Positions 1 through 9,500 of a stretch of 64,000 nucleotides of DNA are shown here, piece by piece. How positions within the stretch are numbered: position 1 is the stretch's first letter; each line of letters begins with the position of its first letter. The DNA comes from Acanthochlamys bracteata (Eukaryota > Streptophyta > Magnoliopsida > Pandanales > Velloziaceae), in NCBI GenBank assembly GCA_019914995.1, contig CM034126.1, positions 4,531,001 through 4,595,000 on the forward strand, written 5' to 3'. The notes beneath the pieces were generated by a model. That model did no database searches. It saw only the letters and a list, made by a program, of their open reading frames with translations, and was not told where the DNA came from. The position numbers and the translations under genes were made by a program.

Positions 1-433
1 CCAATTCCAGTAATGTACTAGCTAGTGTACTTCTTTTCTTTTTATAGGTTTCTTGTTTTAATTTTGAAGCAATATAATTTGATTGTAGATTGATGCGCTG
101 TGATTGATCATCATATATATCGATCACGGCAGGTTTAGGTCTCGGAACAACGCGTTTCATCCACCACCAGCTTCACCACCACCGTCCAGACCTCATCTCC
201 AGCAAGCTCACCACTCTTCTCTGCGCGGCGAGACTCGATGACGATCCACGAAGACAACGAACTCTCTTCCAGCAAAGATCGGTCCCACTAATACCGTTGG
301 CGGAGCTGGTCCTGGCGATATGGTTGCTCAGTGTCCCCATGGCCGTCCGCCGGCCTCTAAGAACAAACCAACACTAGTGATCATTACCCGTGAAAGTGCG
401 AACACTCTCACGGGCGCATATTCTCGAAGTCGG

Positions 434-1414
434 CCATTACTACATCCAAGCACCGTCATAGCTCGCTGTCTCTCTACGACACCTTCGCTGCTCGCCTCGC
501 TTTCACTCCAGTTCCCGAAACTCTCTGCCAGGTCTTGTATTCGTTATCCGTCTACATCCCATAACGGGCGCGCATCTCGTCGGAGTTTCGCGAAAATGCT
601 CTCAAGCATCGAGTTCCATCCGCAATGCGTGACGAAACAACCCCGGCGCTTTATGCGATAACACCTTTACCCGAGAACACCACTCAACTATCAACCCTTG
701 TTACGATTCCACAAGCCGCAGTCCTTCAAATCTGTTATTGCTTCTCAATACTCACAAGTACGGTGGCGTCTGTCTAAAGCACTCGTGATATCTCTTCTAA
801 CCGATTTTGTTTCAACACCGCATAGCTTCTAAATGAAACGTAAATCAATCATCGAACCATCTTGCTTTGAGTTCAACCATCCATGTAATGCTTCGTCTAC
901 TTTGATCAAATCGTCAATTGCGGTTGTTTCTAAACCATGAAGAAAAGCTGGTGGCATATGACGGGCCTACTGGAACAATCTCCATTTTCTTGAAAGCTGC
1001 GATGACGTCTGCCTTAGGCCTACTAGAACAATCTCCATTTTCTCGAAAGCTGCGATAACGTCTGCCTCTAAAAGCTTCGAAGGTATTCACCAGAACCTTC
1101 ACTTTCTGGCCTGCAACAACTGGCTCCTGCTCGTCTAACCCTAGATGAGCTTCTTTGAAAGCGGTATATATCGAGTAAAAATCATCGTCTTCGGATATGG
1201 TGCAGAATGAGGGGACGTCTTGGATTTGCAACGGCGGTACTCCTGGTAGCTTTACGGTGAACGACGGATCACTAGCGTGGGCTCTGATGAGAGACTCATA
1301 GCCATGGAAGTATTGGTAATAGATGGCGGCGGCGGTGGCGATTGGACCCAAGATGCAATAGAGAGAATGTTTAGTTCTTTTCGCAATATCCGCAACCCAC
1401 AGGCAAAAAAGAAG
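434..1414 (-). pseudogene. UDP-glycosyltransferase (UGT75-like) pseudogene fragment inside the AHL pseudogene
   Basis: Plant UGTs move sugar from UDP-sugars to small molecules in the cytosol. Reading the minus strand downward, segments in changing frames match the family in order: a hydrophobic segment with SIASWVQ, then ATAAAIYYQYFHGYES (about 1330), KLPGVPPLQIQDVPSF, KVKVLVNTFEA, KKMEIVPVGP, PPAFLHGLETT, GWLNSKQDGS, YVSF..AVLKQ..LEEISR (about 800), and the PSPG-box core GCFVTHCGWNS near 640, followed by SEASSEGVVER near 520. The family member would be about 460 aa and intronless. Here it is broken by frameshifts, an in-frame stop after the PSPG core and a 53-bp tandem duplication. Its ends abut AHL codons that would be adjacent in an intact AHL gene, so it inserted there. 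Confidence 0.8.
964..1069. repeat. 53-bp tandem duplication, two copies, inside the UGT pseudogene
   Basis: Copies at 964-1016 and 1017-1069 begin GGCCTACT and differ at five positions. Since 53 is not a multiple of three, the duplication by itself shifts the UGT frame. It repeats the segment for KKMEIVPVGP. Confidence 0.9.
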
Positions 1415-1858
1415 CGTGCCGGTGCTCGTGTTTGAATGCGTGGCGACTTACGCCGACGGAGGCAACGCGGAGTTTGCATACTCGATGGTAGCGGGGCGGA
1501 ACCAATGTAAGCCTTTGCCAACCAAAGATCACGGAGCTATTGTTACTCTCACGGAAGGTTCGAGATTCTTTCGCTTATCCGGATCGTTTCTTTCGCCCGG
1601 CTCCGCTTGGCGCGACGAGCCTGACTATTTTCTTGCTTTGGTGGACAAAGACAAGTTGTCAGAGGAAGTGTCGTAGGAGCTCTGATTGATTCTGGTCCAG
1701 TTATAGTTATCGCCGCTTCGTTCACCAACGTTCCTTATGAGAGGCTTCCTTTGGAAGAGGAAGAACCTCCAGCAGGAGCGATGCAAGGAACGAACGGAAA
1801 TGGGAATGGAAGCGGTGGACCGATTAGTAGTGGCGAGAACGGTGGAGGGAATCCGTTT

Positions 1859-1880
1859 GCAGAGAACCGCGGGTCGGGAG
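1859..1880. repeat. 22-bp direct repeat, left copy
   Basis: Perfectly identical to 5581-5602 (starts GCAGAGAACCGC). It lies at the end of the readable AHL tail, in codons for AENRGSG. The two copies bound a block of about 3.7 kb, so they may be a target-site duplication or the two sides of a duplicated junction. Confidence 0.85.
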
Positions 1881-1933
1881 TTTCAGAAATTTTTTTTAAA
1901 TGTTGATTCCTCACTCCGTCCTTCTCTGACAAT

Positions 1934-2025
1934 GTTACGTATTCTCTCTCCTTCCTTTGTTTTAATTTTCTCATTACTCTTAATTAATCTATTTATTAAC
2001 TTAATTAATTTTATTTAACTTAATT
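1934..2025. repeat. AT-rich inverted repeat, left arm
   Basis: The stretch starting TTACGTATTCTCTC and running through repeated TTAATT/TTATTTA blocks resembles the reverse complement of about 5722-5826 over roughly 90 bp, with small gaps. The right arm lies outside the right 22-bp repeat, so the arms are not simply the terminal repeats of the block. Confidence 0.55.
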
Positions 2026-2129
2026 AACTACTACTTATTTTCTACGTGGATTTCGTTCGTGCTTTCGCGTTCTATCTTATTTTTTTTTTTTTTCAGATGT
2101 TTTGCTTCGCTATCGCGAACCGGATCTTC

Positions 2130-2456
2130 TACTATTTTCGCGCTGAAAAAGATTGTGAAATCACCTTTGAACGTCTATCTCTCGGATCAAAAGGCTTCAT
2201 GAGATTGTAGGGAGGCCGTTGGTTAGCTCTTAAGACGCCATTCTGGATGGCTCATAGGGAATATGTGCTGCCGCGAATCACGTACTTAAAGTCTCCAAAG
2301 AACTTTCTCCTTTCGAAGGGCCCAGCTAGATATCCAGTTATTAATATAACATGGATAGACATCATATCGTACAAGTTGATGAAAAAAGCAAGTTGCTCTT
2401 CTCTTGATAAGCCATCCATGTCAACTCTTTGCAGCTCCTCAACAGTTCTCAAATAT
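2130..2456 (-). pseudogene. DUF547-domain protein, exon fragment
   Basis: The minus strand reads YLRTVEELQRVD, then EEQLAFFINLYDMM and GPFERRKFFGDFKYVI, then after an in-frame TGA continues AIQNGVLRANQRPPYNLMK and FDPRDRRSK. This is the core of the plant DUF547 domain, found in MIP1-type leucine-zipper and DEP/glutaredoxin-type proteins of unknown biochemistry. The upper edge ends at a good acceptor (TTGTACAG then ATATTTGAG), so a real exon border was captured with its intron. The TGA replaces the Ser codon of the expected YSLSAIQNG. No other exon was found nearby. Confidence 0.75.
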
Positions 2457-2579
2457 CTGTACAAATTTAGCAATCAGAATTTCATAGAGCGAATTTGTTA
2501 ATTCCTTAAAACCCAAGTGTAATAACTAAAACTCTGTGGGCTGCAAGAAGCTATTGTAAGAACTAGAGGCTCTATCATG

Positions 2580-5500
2580 CAATGTCCAACTCATTTTATT
2601 TTCCCTTCTTTTTCTTCCTCCTCACTGCCTGCCTGACACCGGCACTGCCTCTTCCTTTCAGTTGCTCTCCGGCGTCAAATCGACCTTCTCCGGCGACGGT
2701 CATCCCCTCCAACAACTCCGTTCATCATCTTCTCCCTCCGAGCATCATTATTACGGCTCAGGCGAGCTCCACCGCGAAGGATAGAAAAACCTAAAATTTT
2801 GTCCGGCCGTTTCGCCGGCGATCCGGCGACGGTGAGTAGCTAGAAACATTCCCCTCAACTTGCTAAGTCTTTTCCCTTATTTAATTGCGTTGATTTTCAG
2901 CTCCGGCGCTTGATATCGCGTGAGTTCGCCGCCGGACGTTATTTCTTCGATTCCGGCCGTCGGCGACAAAATTGAAGCTCGTCGTCTATTCCATTGGATT
3001 CTACTAGCAGTGTTGGTCATTTTTACTGCTTTGAACGCACTTGGCCGGAACCCTAGCTCGTCGGAATCCAGCGAACTTTTTCGGTGAACTTTCCAGCGAC
3101 TCGGTTAGGTGAGTTAAAAATACTTGCTTCGCGTATTTGTAATTATTGTTAGATGAATTATTAATTCGTTTCGTTTTAGAAAATCGTTGGATTGAAAATA
3201 CGCGACTTGTTGCCGATTCAAGTCGTTTTAGAATTCGATCGTCTCACCTCGTCGGTAAGCTTATTGGATTTGTTAGTTAGTACTTATTGTGTAGTAGATT
3301 AGGAATTTGAATAAACCGTTGAACGAATGAAATTCTAGAATGGTTCACCGTATGCTATTGAACTTTGGACTCAAACGTAGTTAGATATTTATTACAAGTA
3401 TTTGATTTAGCTTTCATTAGCGTGCTTATTATTGAATATGCCCATATGCACGTTATGTGGTACGAGTGACTTGAGTTTGGACGGTGTGGCTTAGAGTTGA
3501 CGGTTGATATAAATACTTGCTTGGACTACAGGTGAGGGTTACCGTGCCACCTTTTCTTCCTAAATTAACATTAGGCTTTCGGCACAGGTAGCATTTGCTT
3601 TGAAAATTCTGGCCTACCTTGTCATTGTCGTTATATATTATGATTTATCCTTCATGCTACATATGCCTGTACATGTTTAGATTTATTTCACATCATGTTT
3701 ATACTTAGTAGTAACATGTTTGCATATTGTAGTATGTGGCATAATTAGGAGAATATGCTATATACATGTCAATATTTTTCTTTCATATATGCATAAGTAT
3801 AATCGATAGCATTGAAGGCATTGGGCATAGCATGTTCATTGAGTGAAAATCTATTATGTTGCATCTACTTGTTAGGGACTGCATTGGTTTTGGAGAATGC
3901 AGAACCTAACAGGTACTGTCGTAACCTATTAAATTATGTATGCTTGAATGAGATATTGATACGGTGGGTCCCAGGAGATACTGGGCACCGAAATATATTG
4001 ATAGCAGATGGGTCCCAGGACATATTAGGCATCGAGTTATAAGATATGGATTGTCGGTGGGTCCCATGACATATTGGGCACTGAGCTGTGATGATATTGC
4101 TTGCCGGTTGGTCCTAGAATATACTAGGCACCAAGCTTGCTTGTGGCTTGATATATATAAAAGTATTACGTATGTATGCTTGTATGATATACCTGATAGC
4201 GTGATGTGAGTTGGAGATATAATCTCACTCGATCGTCTATCTTGTATGACTGTTGACTTGATGCATTCATATATATCATTACATATATTTGCTTGCATGG
4301 GTGCACTATGTATATGTATATATATATTATAGCCTTGAGAATGTCGCATAACATTGTTTCATATTATCGTATATCACTGCTAAGAACTGAGTCGGTATGG
4401 GATGATTCAGGACTTAGTAGCATCTGATCTAATCTATCGTTGCATTTGTTTCATATAGATAGTACTATAATGCTTACTTAATCATTATTTAAATTGGATA
4501 TTCTGCTGTTTTACCTCACTTGGATTGGGCTCACCCTTTTTTCTCTTCTTTGGCCTCCCCCAGATAGGTCAGAAGCTAGCGGCCGCTGATTAGACTCGAT
4601 ATTGCTGGACCGAGAGCGTACGGAGGGTATTTTATAAATCTTTTGGCATGTAGTTAGCTCTGTAATCCTCGAAGGGTATTGACTTTTCTTGTACTTTATT
4701 GTATGTGATATTGCGATGGTATTTATTTTGGATTGTAATATGTGTCGGTGGCTACCGGTAGCCCATAGATATTTTTGCTGGTTTTAGTATTTATATGATT
4801 TTGTTTATTTGTTCTGTTTTGTCGTTATTAAGTGACTTATTGTAGTACAGGTTTTCACTTAAAATTATAGGGAAGATTTTTCTGAAATTTTATTTATTAT
4901 TATTATTTTTTTTTGGAGATATTTGGTGAACCATTTATGATGTTTTTGGGTCAGGCTTATTGGATTGGGCCGAGTTTGGGCCTTCTCTAGACTCAGTTTA
5001 GTTCAGTGCCGGTCAGAGTCTAATTTTGGATCTTGATACCAAGCTTAGTAGTAACAATCACATAACTCCAGCAAAGGCCACAATATGTATAGCATCTGAC
5101 CGTTGTATACTCAGTTAATTTATGCAAAACCATTGCTGCTGCATACACTACAGTGAAGGCATAGGCCATCCCAACATCTTCGAAACAACCTGTTCTTGAG
5201 CTATGCTTCTCTAAATAGGTGTTTGAGTTGATAAGTTGGAAAGAGATTTGAATAGGTGGCGATATAAATCATATACTATGGTTTTCACTTTCATAAGTAC
5301 GGATCATCATAAAAAGCATAACTTATCCTGACAAAAAGTTGGAACATGTATTTTTATGCATAATCCTATGCTGTCTACCACTTATTCCATCCATCATATT
5401 TTGACAAGACTAACTCATATTTACATCCAAATATTTTCGATATTTGCAGCCAAGAATATTTCATAGTTTTATTCAAACGTATGTAGTTCTTTTTATCAAA

Positions 5501-5580
5501 ACTTGCCCACAGCTGTACCCAAAAAATTAATAATATTATTAATGAGAGAAAATTGATTAAATTAAGAAGTTTTTTTGTTA
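2580..5580. other. noncoding insertion block, probably part of a non-autonomous element
   Basis: No convincing coding sequence. The left third is CCGG-rich with several GTGAG/GTTAG donor-like sites (2830, 2920, 3110) and looks like a spliced leader. The middle holds a tandem repeat (3963-4142). About 4500-4830 holds a distinctive CTAGCGGCCGCTGATTAGAC...GGACCGAGAGCGTACGG stretch followed by T-rich DNA. I could not identify paired LTRs or TIRs, so the class of element is open. Confidence 0.4.
3963..4142. repeat. four-copy tandem repeat, about 44-50 bp per unit
   Basis: Units start near 3963, 4007, 4056 and 4106. Each begins GG(T/A)(T/G)GGTCC(C/T)AG or close to it and has an ATA(C/T)T(G/A)GGCA core. 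Unit spacing is 44, 49 and 50 bp, and the units have diverged. Confidence 0.8.
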
Positions 5581-5602
5581 GCAGAGAACCGCGGGTCGGG
5601 AG
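5581..5602. repeat. 22-bp direct repeat, right copy
   Basis: Identical to 1859-1880. Downstream, the AHL-like frame continues only as GSDSTAGDFEWLLP before a stop, so this may be the original continuation of the AHL tail. Confidence 0.85.
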
Positions 5603-5721
5603 GCTCAGATTCGACTGCCGGCGACTTTGAGTGGCTACTTCCCTGAGCGAAGCGTCGGCTGCTGATGGAGGAGAGAAGGTGATGCAGGAACGAAGAGGGA
5701 AGCTACGAAATAAGAACACAA

Positions 5722-5826
5722 GAGAATTAAGTTAAATAAGAATTAATAAAATTAATTAAGTTAAATAAAATTAACTAAGAGTTAATAAAATTGTTTTAAA
5801 AAAAAGAAGTGAGAGAATACGTAAAT
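5722..5826. repeat. AT-rich inverted repeat, right arm
   Basis: Approximate reverse complement of 1934-2025 (see that entry), ending AGAGAATACGTAA. Confidence 0.5.
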
Positions 5827-6005
5827 ATGTTTCTGTGCGAGTTGTGAGATTTTGGTTTGATAAAAAAAATTCGGACGAAATAAAATTCATCAAACCGATA
5901 GCACGTAAGAGATAGATTAACAAATACGAAATACAATCCTGACCGCACATCGCATGGGAGTGCCTTGAAGTGTCTACAGAGAAAAGAAAGAGTGTCTTTA
6001 TCTCT

Positions 6006-6007
<2 letters not shown>

Positions 6008-6073
<66 letters not shown>
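6008..6073. repeat. (AT)33 microsatellite
   Basis: Uninterrupted AT dinucleotides. The surrounding interval 5830-6557 is AT-rich intergenic DNA downstream of the RopGAP gene, and I see no gene in it. Confidence 0.95.
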
Positions 6074-6077
<4 letters not shown>

Positions 6078-6557
6078 TAAATAAAAATAAACTTTATCTA
6101 AAAAAATCTTAGTAAAAACGGCTTAAAAAAAATATCTTATGCAAACAATCACAATAACACCATAGACTGTCTCATAGTCTACTCACTGTGTACATGAGAA
6201 ATGTGCATAAATTGGTTGCTGTCAAAAGTACTGCTACTCAAAAGCCAAGAACACAAAAAAGGAACTGAATATGCTTTACGAGACAGCTGAATATAGTGGA
6301 GAACAATGGGAAAAATCATGTAATAACCACGTGTTAATACAAAAATGCCATCGTGTCTCCAACCTGTGACGCATCGACGCTATATTTCTAGACAACCCCT
6401 GGTTCAAGCTTTCCTTTGGACAAAAATATGAAACCAAGCACCAATTTCTGTTTCCCTTAACTCTTTAAACTTGAAGACAATGACTTGTCAATTAGATTAC
6501 AAAGCTCAGCCAGATGATGAGATTAGCCCACAGTTATGCCAATTTAGCTAGCAACAT

Positions 6558-9500
6558 TCATGTTAATCTTGGGTTAGTTCTAGGTGGCAACCCTTCAGCT
6601 CCAGAAGAAGAGATCTGTGAATGCAAGGGGTGATTTGTTTCTAGGTTTTGCAGCTCATTGACAAGTTGCACTCTTCGCTCCTTCAAAAAGTTGAGCCTGT
6701 TTGTTATCCTTGTTACTGCTGATGAAGATGACGTAGATGTTTCCTGGCATGTTAACAAAGATCGAATTAACTTGGTCGTATGGTTGATAACTTGAGATGC
6801 GTGGGGTCTTAACCTGAAAACTTTAAAATGTCAATAAGTAGAAGCAAACCTCTCTTGAAAATAACCTCCTGGAAGTGGCACTGCAACTGCCTTCTGTTAC
6901 TGGATCTTCAGACGATGAAACAGTATTAGACCCTTGAGATCTGATATTATTTTGAAGAGAGGCATTTTGTTGCAGCTTATGAACTCGCTGTTTGCTTGAA
7001 GCTGGGTCTTTAGCTTCCTTTTTCACACTGTCACTCATAGGAACGGACCTCTTTGAAGTAACATTTTGGCCGACAGAGACTAAATTAGCACTTGATAGGC
7101 TGCCAGTGGAACCCATATGTTTCGAGCTGCCTAGACTTGTCATGCACATTTCATTCTTTTTCACAGGCTGCTTCTTTGGTGCGGATGGCAAATCTTGTGT
7201 TTGTCTTCTCATATTTCCTGAATCTGATCCAGTTATGGAATTCTGTTATCCAGAATTGTTACCAGATGAAAAATCTCAGTACGAACTAACTTCAGCTGGA
7301 AATGTTGAAAGAACCACATACATATGGTGAACAACTGGGAATTATACCTCAACCCCAAAGGTGGTCCTTGAAGTGGGTTTGCTAGCTGTTGACTTGGAAT
7401 CTTCTAAATGAACAGAAGCGGTCCTAATTTCTATGCTTTTGTGAAATCTTCCCATATCCTGCTTTCGAGTTGGTTCCTTATTCAGTGAAAGAAGGTGGCA
7501 TTTGAACCTGTACTTCTATATCCTTGCTTCCTTGCAGAGTTAATGCATTCTGTTTAGATAAATAACAGGATACCACACATTAAGTGCAAAGCACCAAGAA
7601 AAATAGAAGGCCCTTCTACAAATATTGCAGCTGCAGAACTTACCTCATTCATGGCAGAAAGATTTCTTACAGAGGAGTTGATCTCTTGTGTTAACGGCTT
7701 TCTTGCAGGAGAGATGTTTGCTACAACTTCTGGTCCAATAGAAGATCCACTTTTCAATTCAGGCTTCTCTCTCTGACAAAAAACTCTTTCTGAAGAAATA
7801 GTTTTTGATGTTTGAATGTCTCGGCTTTCAGAATCATCTCTAGGAAATTTATCCTGTATATTCAGAACCACTAGGAATCAGTGATGATTGTGAGAGAAAA
7901 GGTCACCAAGCAATAACAAGTTATTCAGGCCAAACATGCATGAATGTCCATGGAATGTATTGGATGTAATTCTAAGAAGATATTCTCTGCCTACTTTAAA
8001 CTGTTAAAATAAGCAGAAGTTGCAATTTCTGGAAGGCGGTAGTGCCATTTAGTATGTCGGTTGCAGTTGTGCTTTCCAAACTTGCAACGATCATATGGTT
8101 TCATTTTCAGTATTAATTTCAGCGCAAAAAGGTGGGAACCTAATAACACTATGTGCTGGAACCATGAACCATGGTGGAGGTGACAATCAGCCAAAATGAT
8201 TTTGCATCAACAAAACGTATACAGAACAGTGCTTTGAAATGGCAGAAGCCAGCATCAATACCAAATGCATAGAATTTGAAGTCTCATGCAACTTACACTG
8301 CATAAATTTAAGGCGTGTGTTTCGCTTAAACATATGCTACCGTGCAAAAAACCTCTAGCAGTAGTTTCAAAATTAATGTGATGCCGCGGACTTATGTAAA
8401 TGCAAACACACCAGAAAGTCTAATGGGCGCTTCACTTGGCATGAGGAAGATGTACTAGTAAAGCGTCATCACACCCTATCCCGAAGTGGGACATCAATTA
8501 AGAGCTTACCAAATTTTTTGATGCATTTTCATTCTCAACCAAGGAGGCAACATCAGCCGGCGGACATCTTCTGTTTAATCAAGAAGTGGTTTATCAGTTA
8601 GACACAAGTTCAAAGCTTAACAATTTATTTTAAGGAAAACATTGGTGATATTGATAGTACATAGTATCATCCATCCACATTCCGGTGTGTGTTACAACAG
8701 TCTTATTTCAGGTAGATTAACTAGAAATATTATTTTGAAAAAGGGTATGATCCATGAGAATATAACAATTTACAAATGATGAAACATTTACCAACTGGCG
8801 CTACAATCTACTTTGACAAAAGGACTTGTTTATAGCCCTTATGACACACTAGACATTTACATAAAAGAACAAAAAAAGATCTTTGCATTTGAATCCTAAG
8901 GAGATATGAACATTAATAGTGGATTTTAGAGACTCTAAAACCTCTGCTAAAGAATAATCCACAAAAAAGGAAAGTTATGACAAAAAGGAAAAAAAACCCA
9001 TTTTTTAGTAGGTTTGACTGAAGGGACTTCTTAATACAAGAAACTAGTTACAAACATGCAAAGAAGCAAACTTAAATACTATGTTTGTATTAAGATGAAA
9101 TAGATAACTAGCATAAAATATCAATAAAGGTGAACGTGAAATTACTTTTAAAGTTTCCCATTGAAGTGCAACATCGTCGGAGCAAATGAATATGAAAGCA
9201 TATAGATGACAAAATACAAGGAGTCAATGTTATTTGCTCACTCCACGAAGTAATTCTTGAAGCATAATCTAGTTGTAATGCATTACACAAACTATGGATA
9301 GAGTGATCTTACTTTGCGAAACTTTCTTTTGATTTAACTGGTTGCTTGCATGATTCACACAAGAAGGGAGTGTTATACTGAAGCTGGCAGCCAAGCTGTT
9401 CTTGGAGATCTGCAACTGTTCGTTTCAAGTTAATAATTTCTGCCTCAGAAAGAGCTATTTCCTCCAGATCTGCCCTTGTCTTCAGAATTGCAAATGCATA

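Larger units (their letters stand above)
128..1885 (+). pseudogene. AHL (AT-hook motif nuclear-localized) protein pseudogene, split by an antisense UGT piece
   Basis: AHL proteins bind AT-rich DNA in the nucleus through an AT-hook and a PPC/DUF296 domain. The left part (about 128-433) reads AGLGLGTTRF then a His-rich stretch, ELSSSKDRS, and an AT-hook-like GRPPASKNKP followed by VIITRESANTL and AHILEVG. These lie in more than one frame. The right part (from about 1412) resumes at VFECVATYA and RRRQRGVCILDGSGA, then PPC signatures [24 protein letters not shown] and [11 protein letters not shown], and a Gly/Asn-rich tail. The expected ATG is ACG (codon before GCAGGTTTA). There are several frameshifts and a TAG at about 1674. 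The text stops at the 22-bp repeat near 1880. AHL identity is confident; expression is unlikely. Confidence 0.8.

Noticed and set aside
2582-2794. 70-aa ORF with a hydrophobic start (secreted small protein?)
   Set aside because: Pro/Ser-rich translation of CCGG-rich noncoding DNA with no conserved pattern; no support as a gene.
3906-4354. Minus-strand ORFs over the tandem repeat
   Set aside because: Arise from repeat units without stops; composition is not protein-like.
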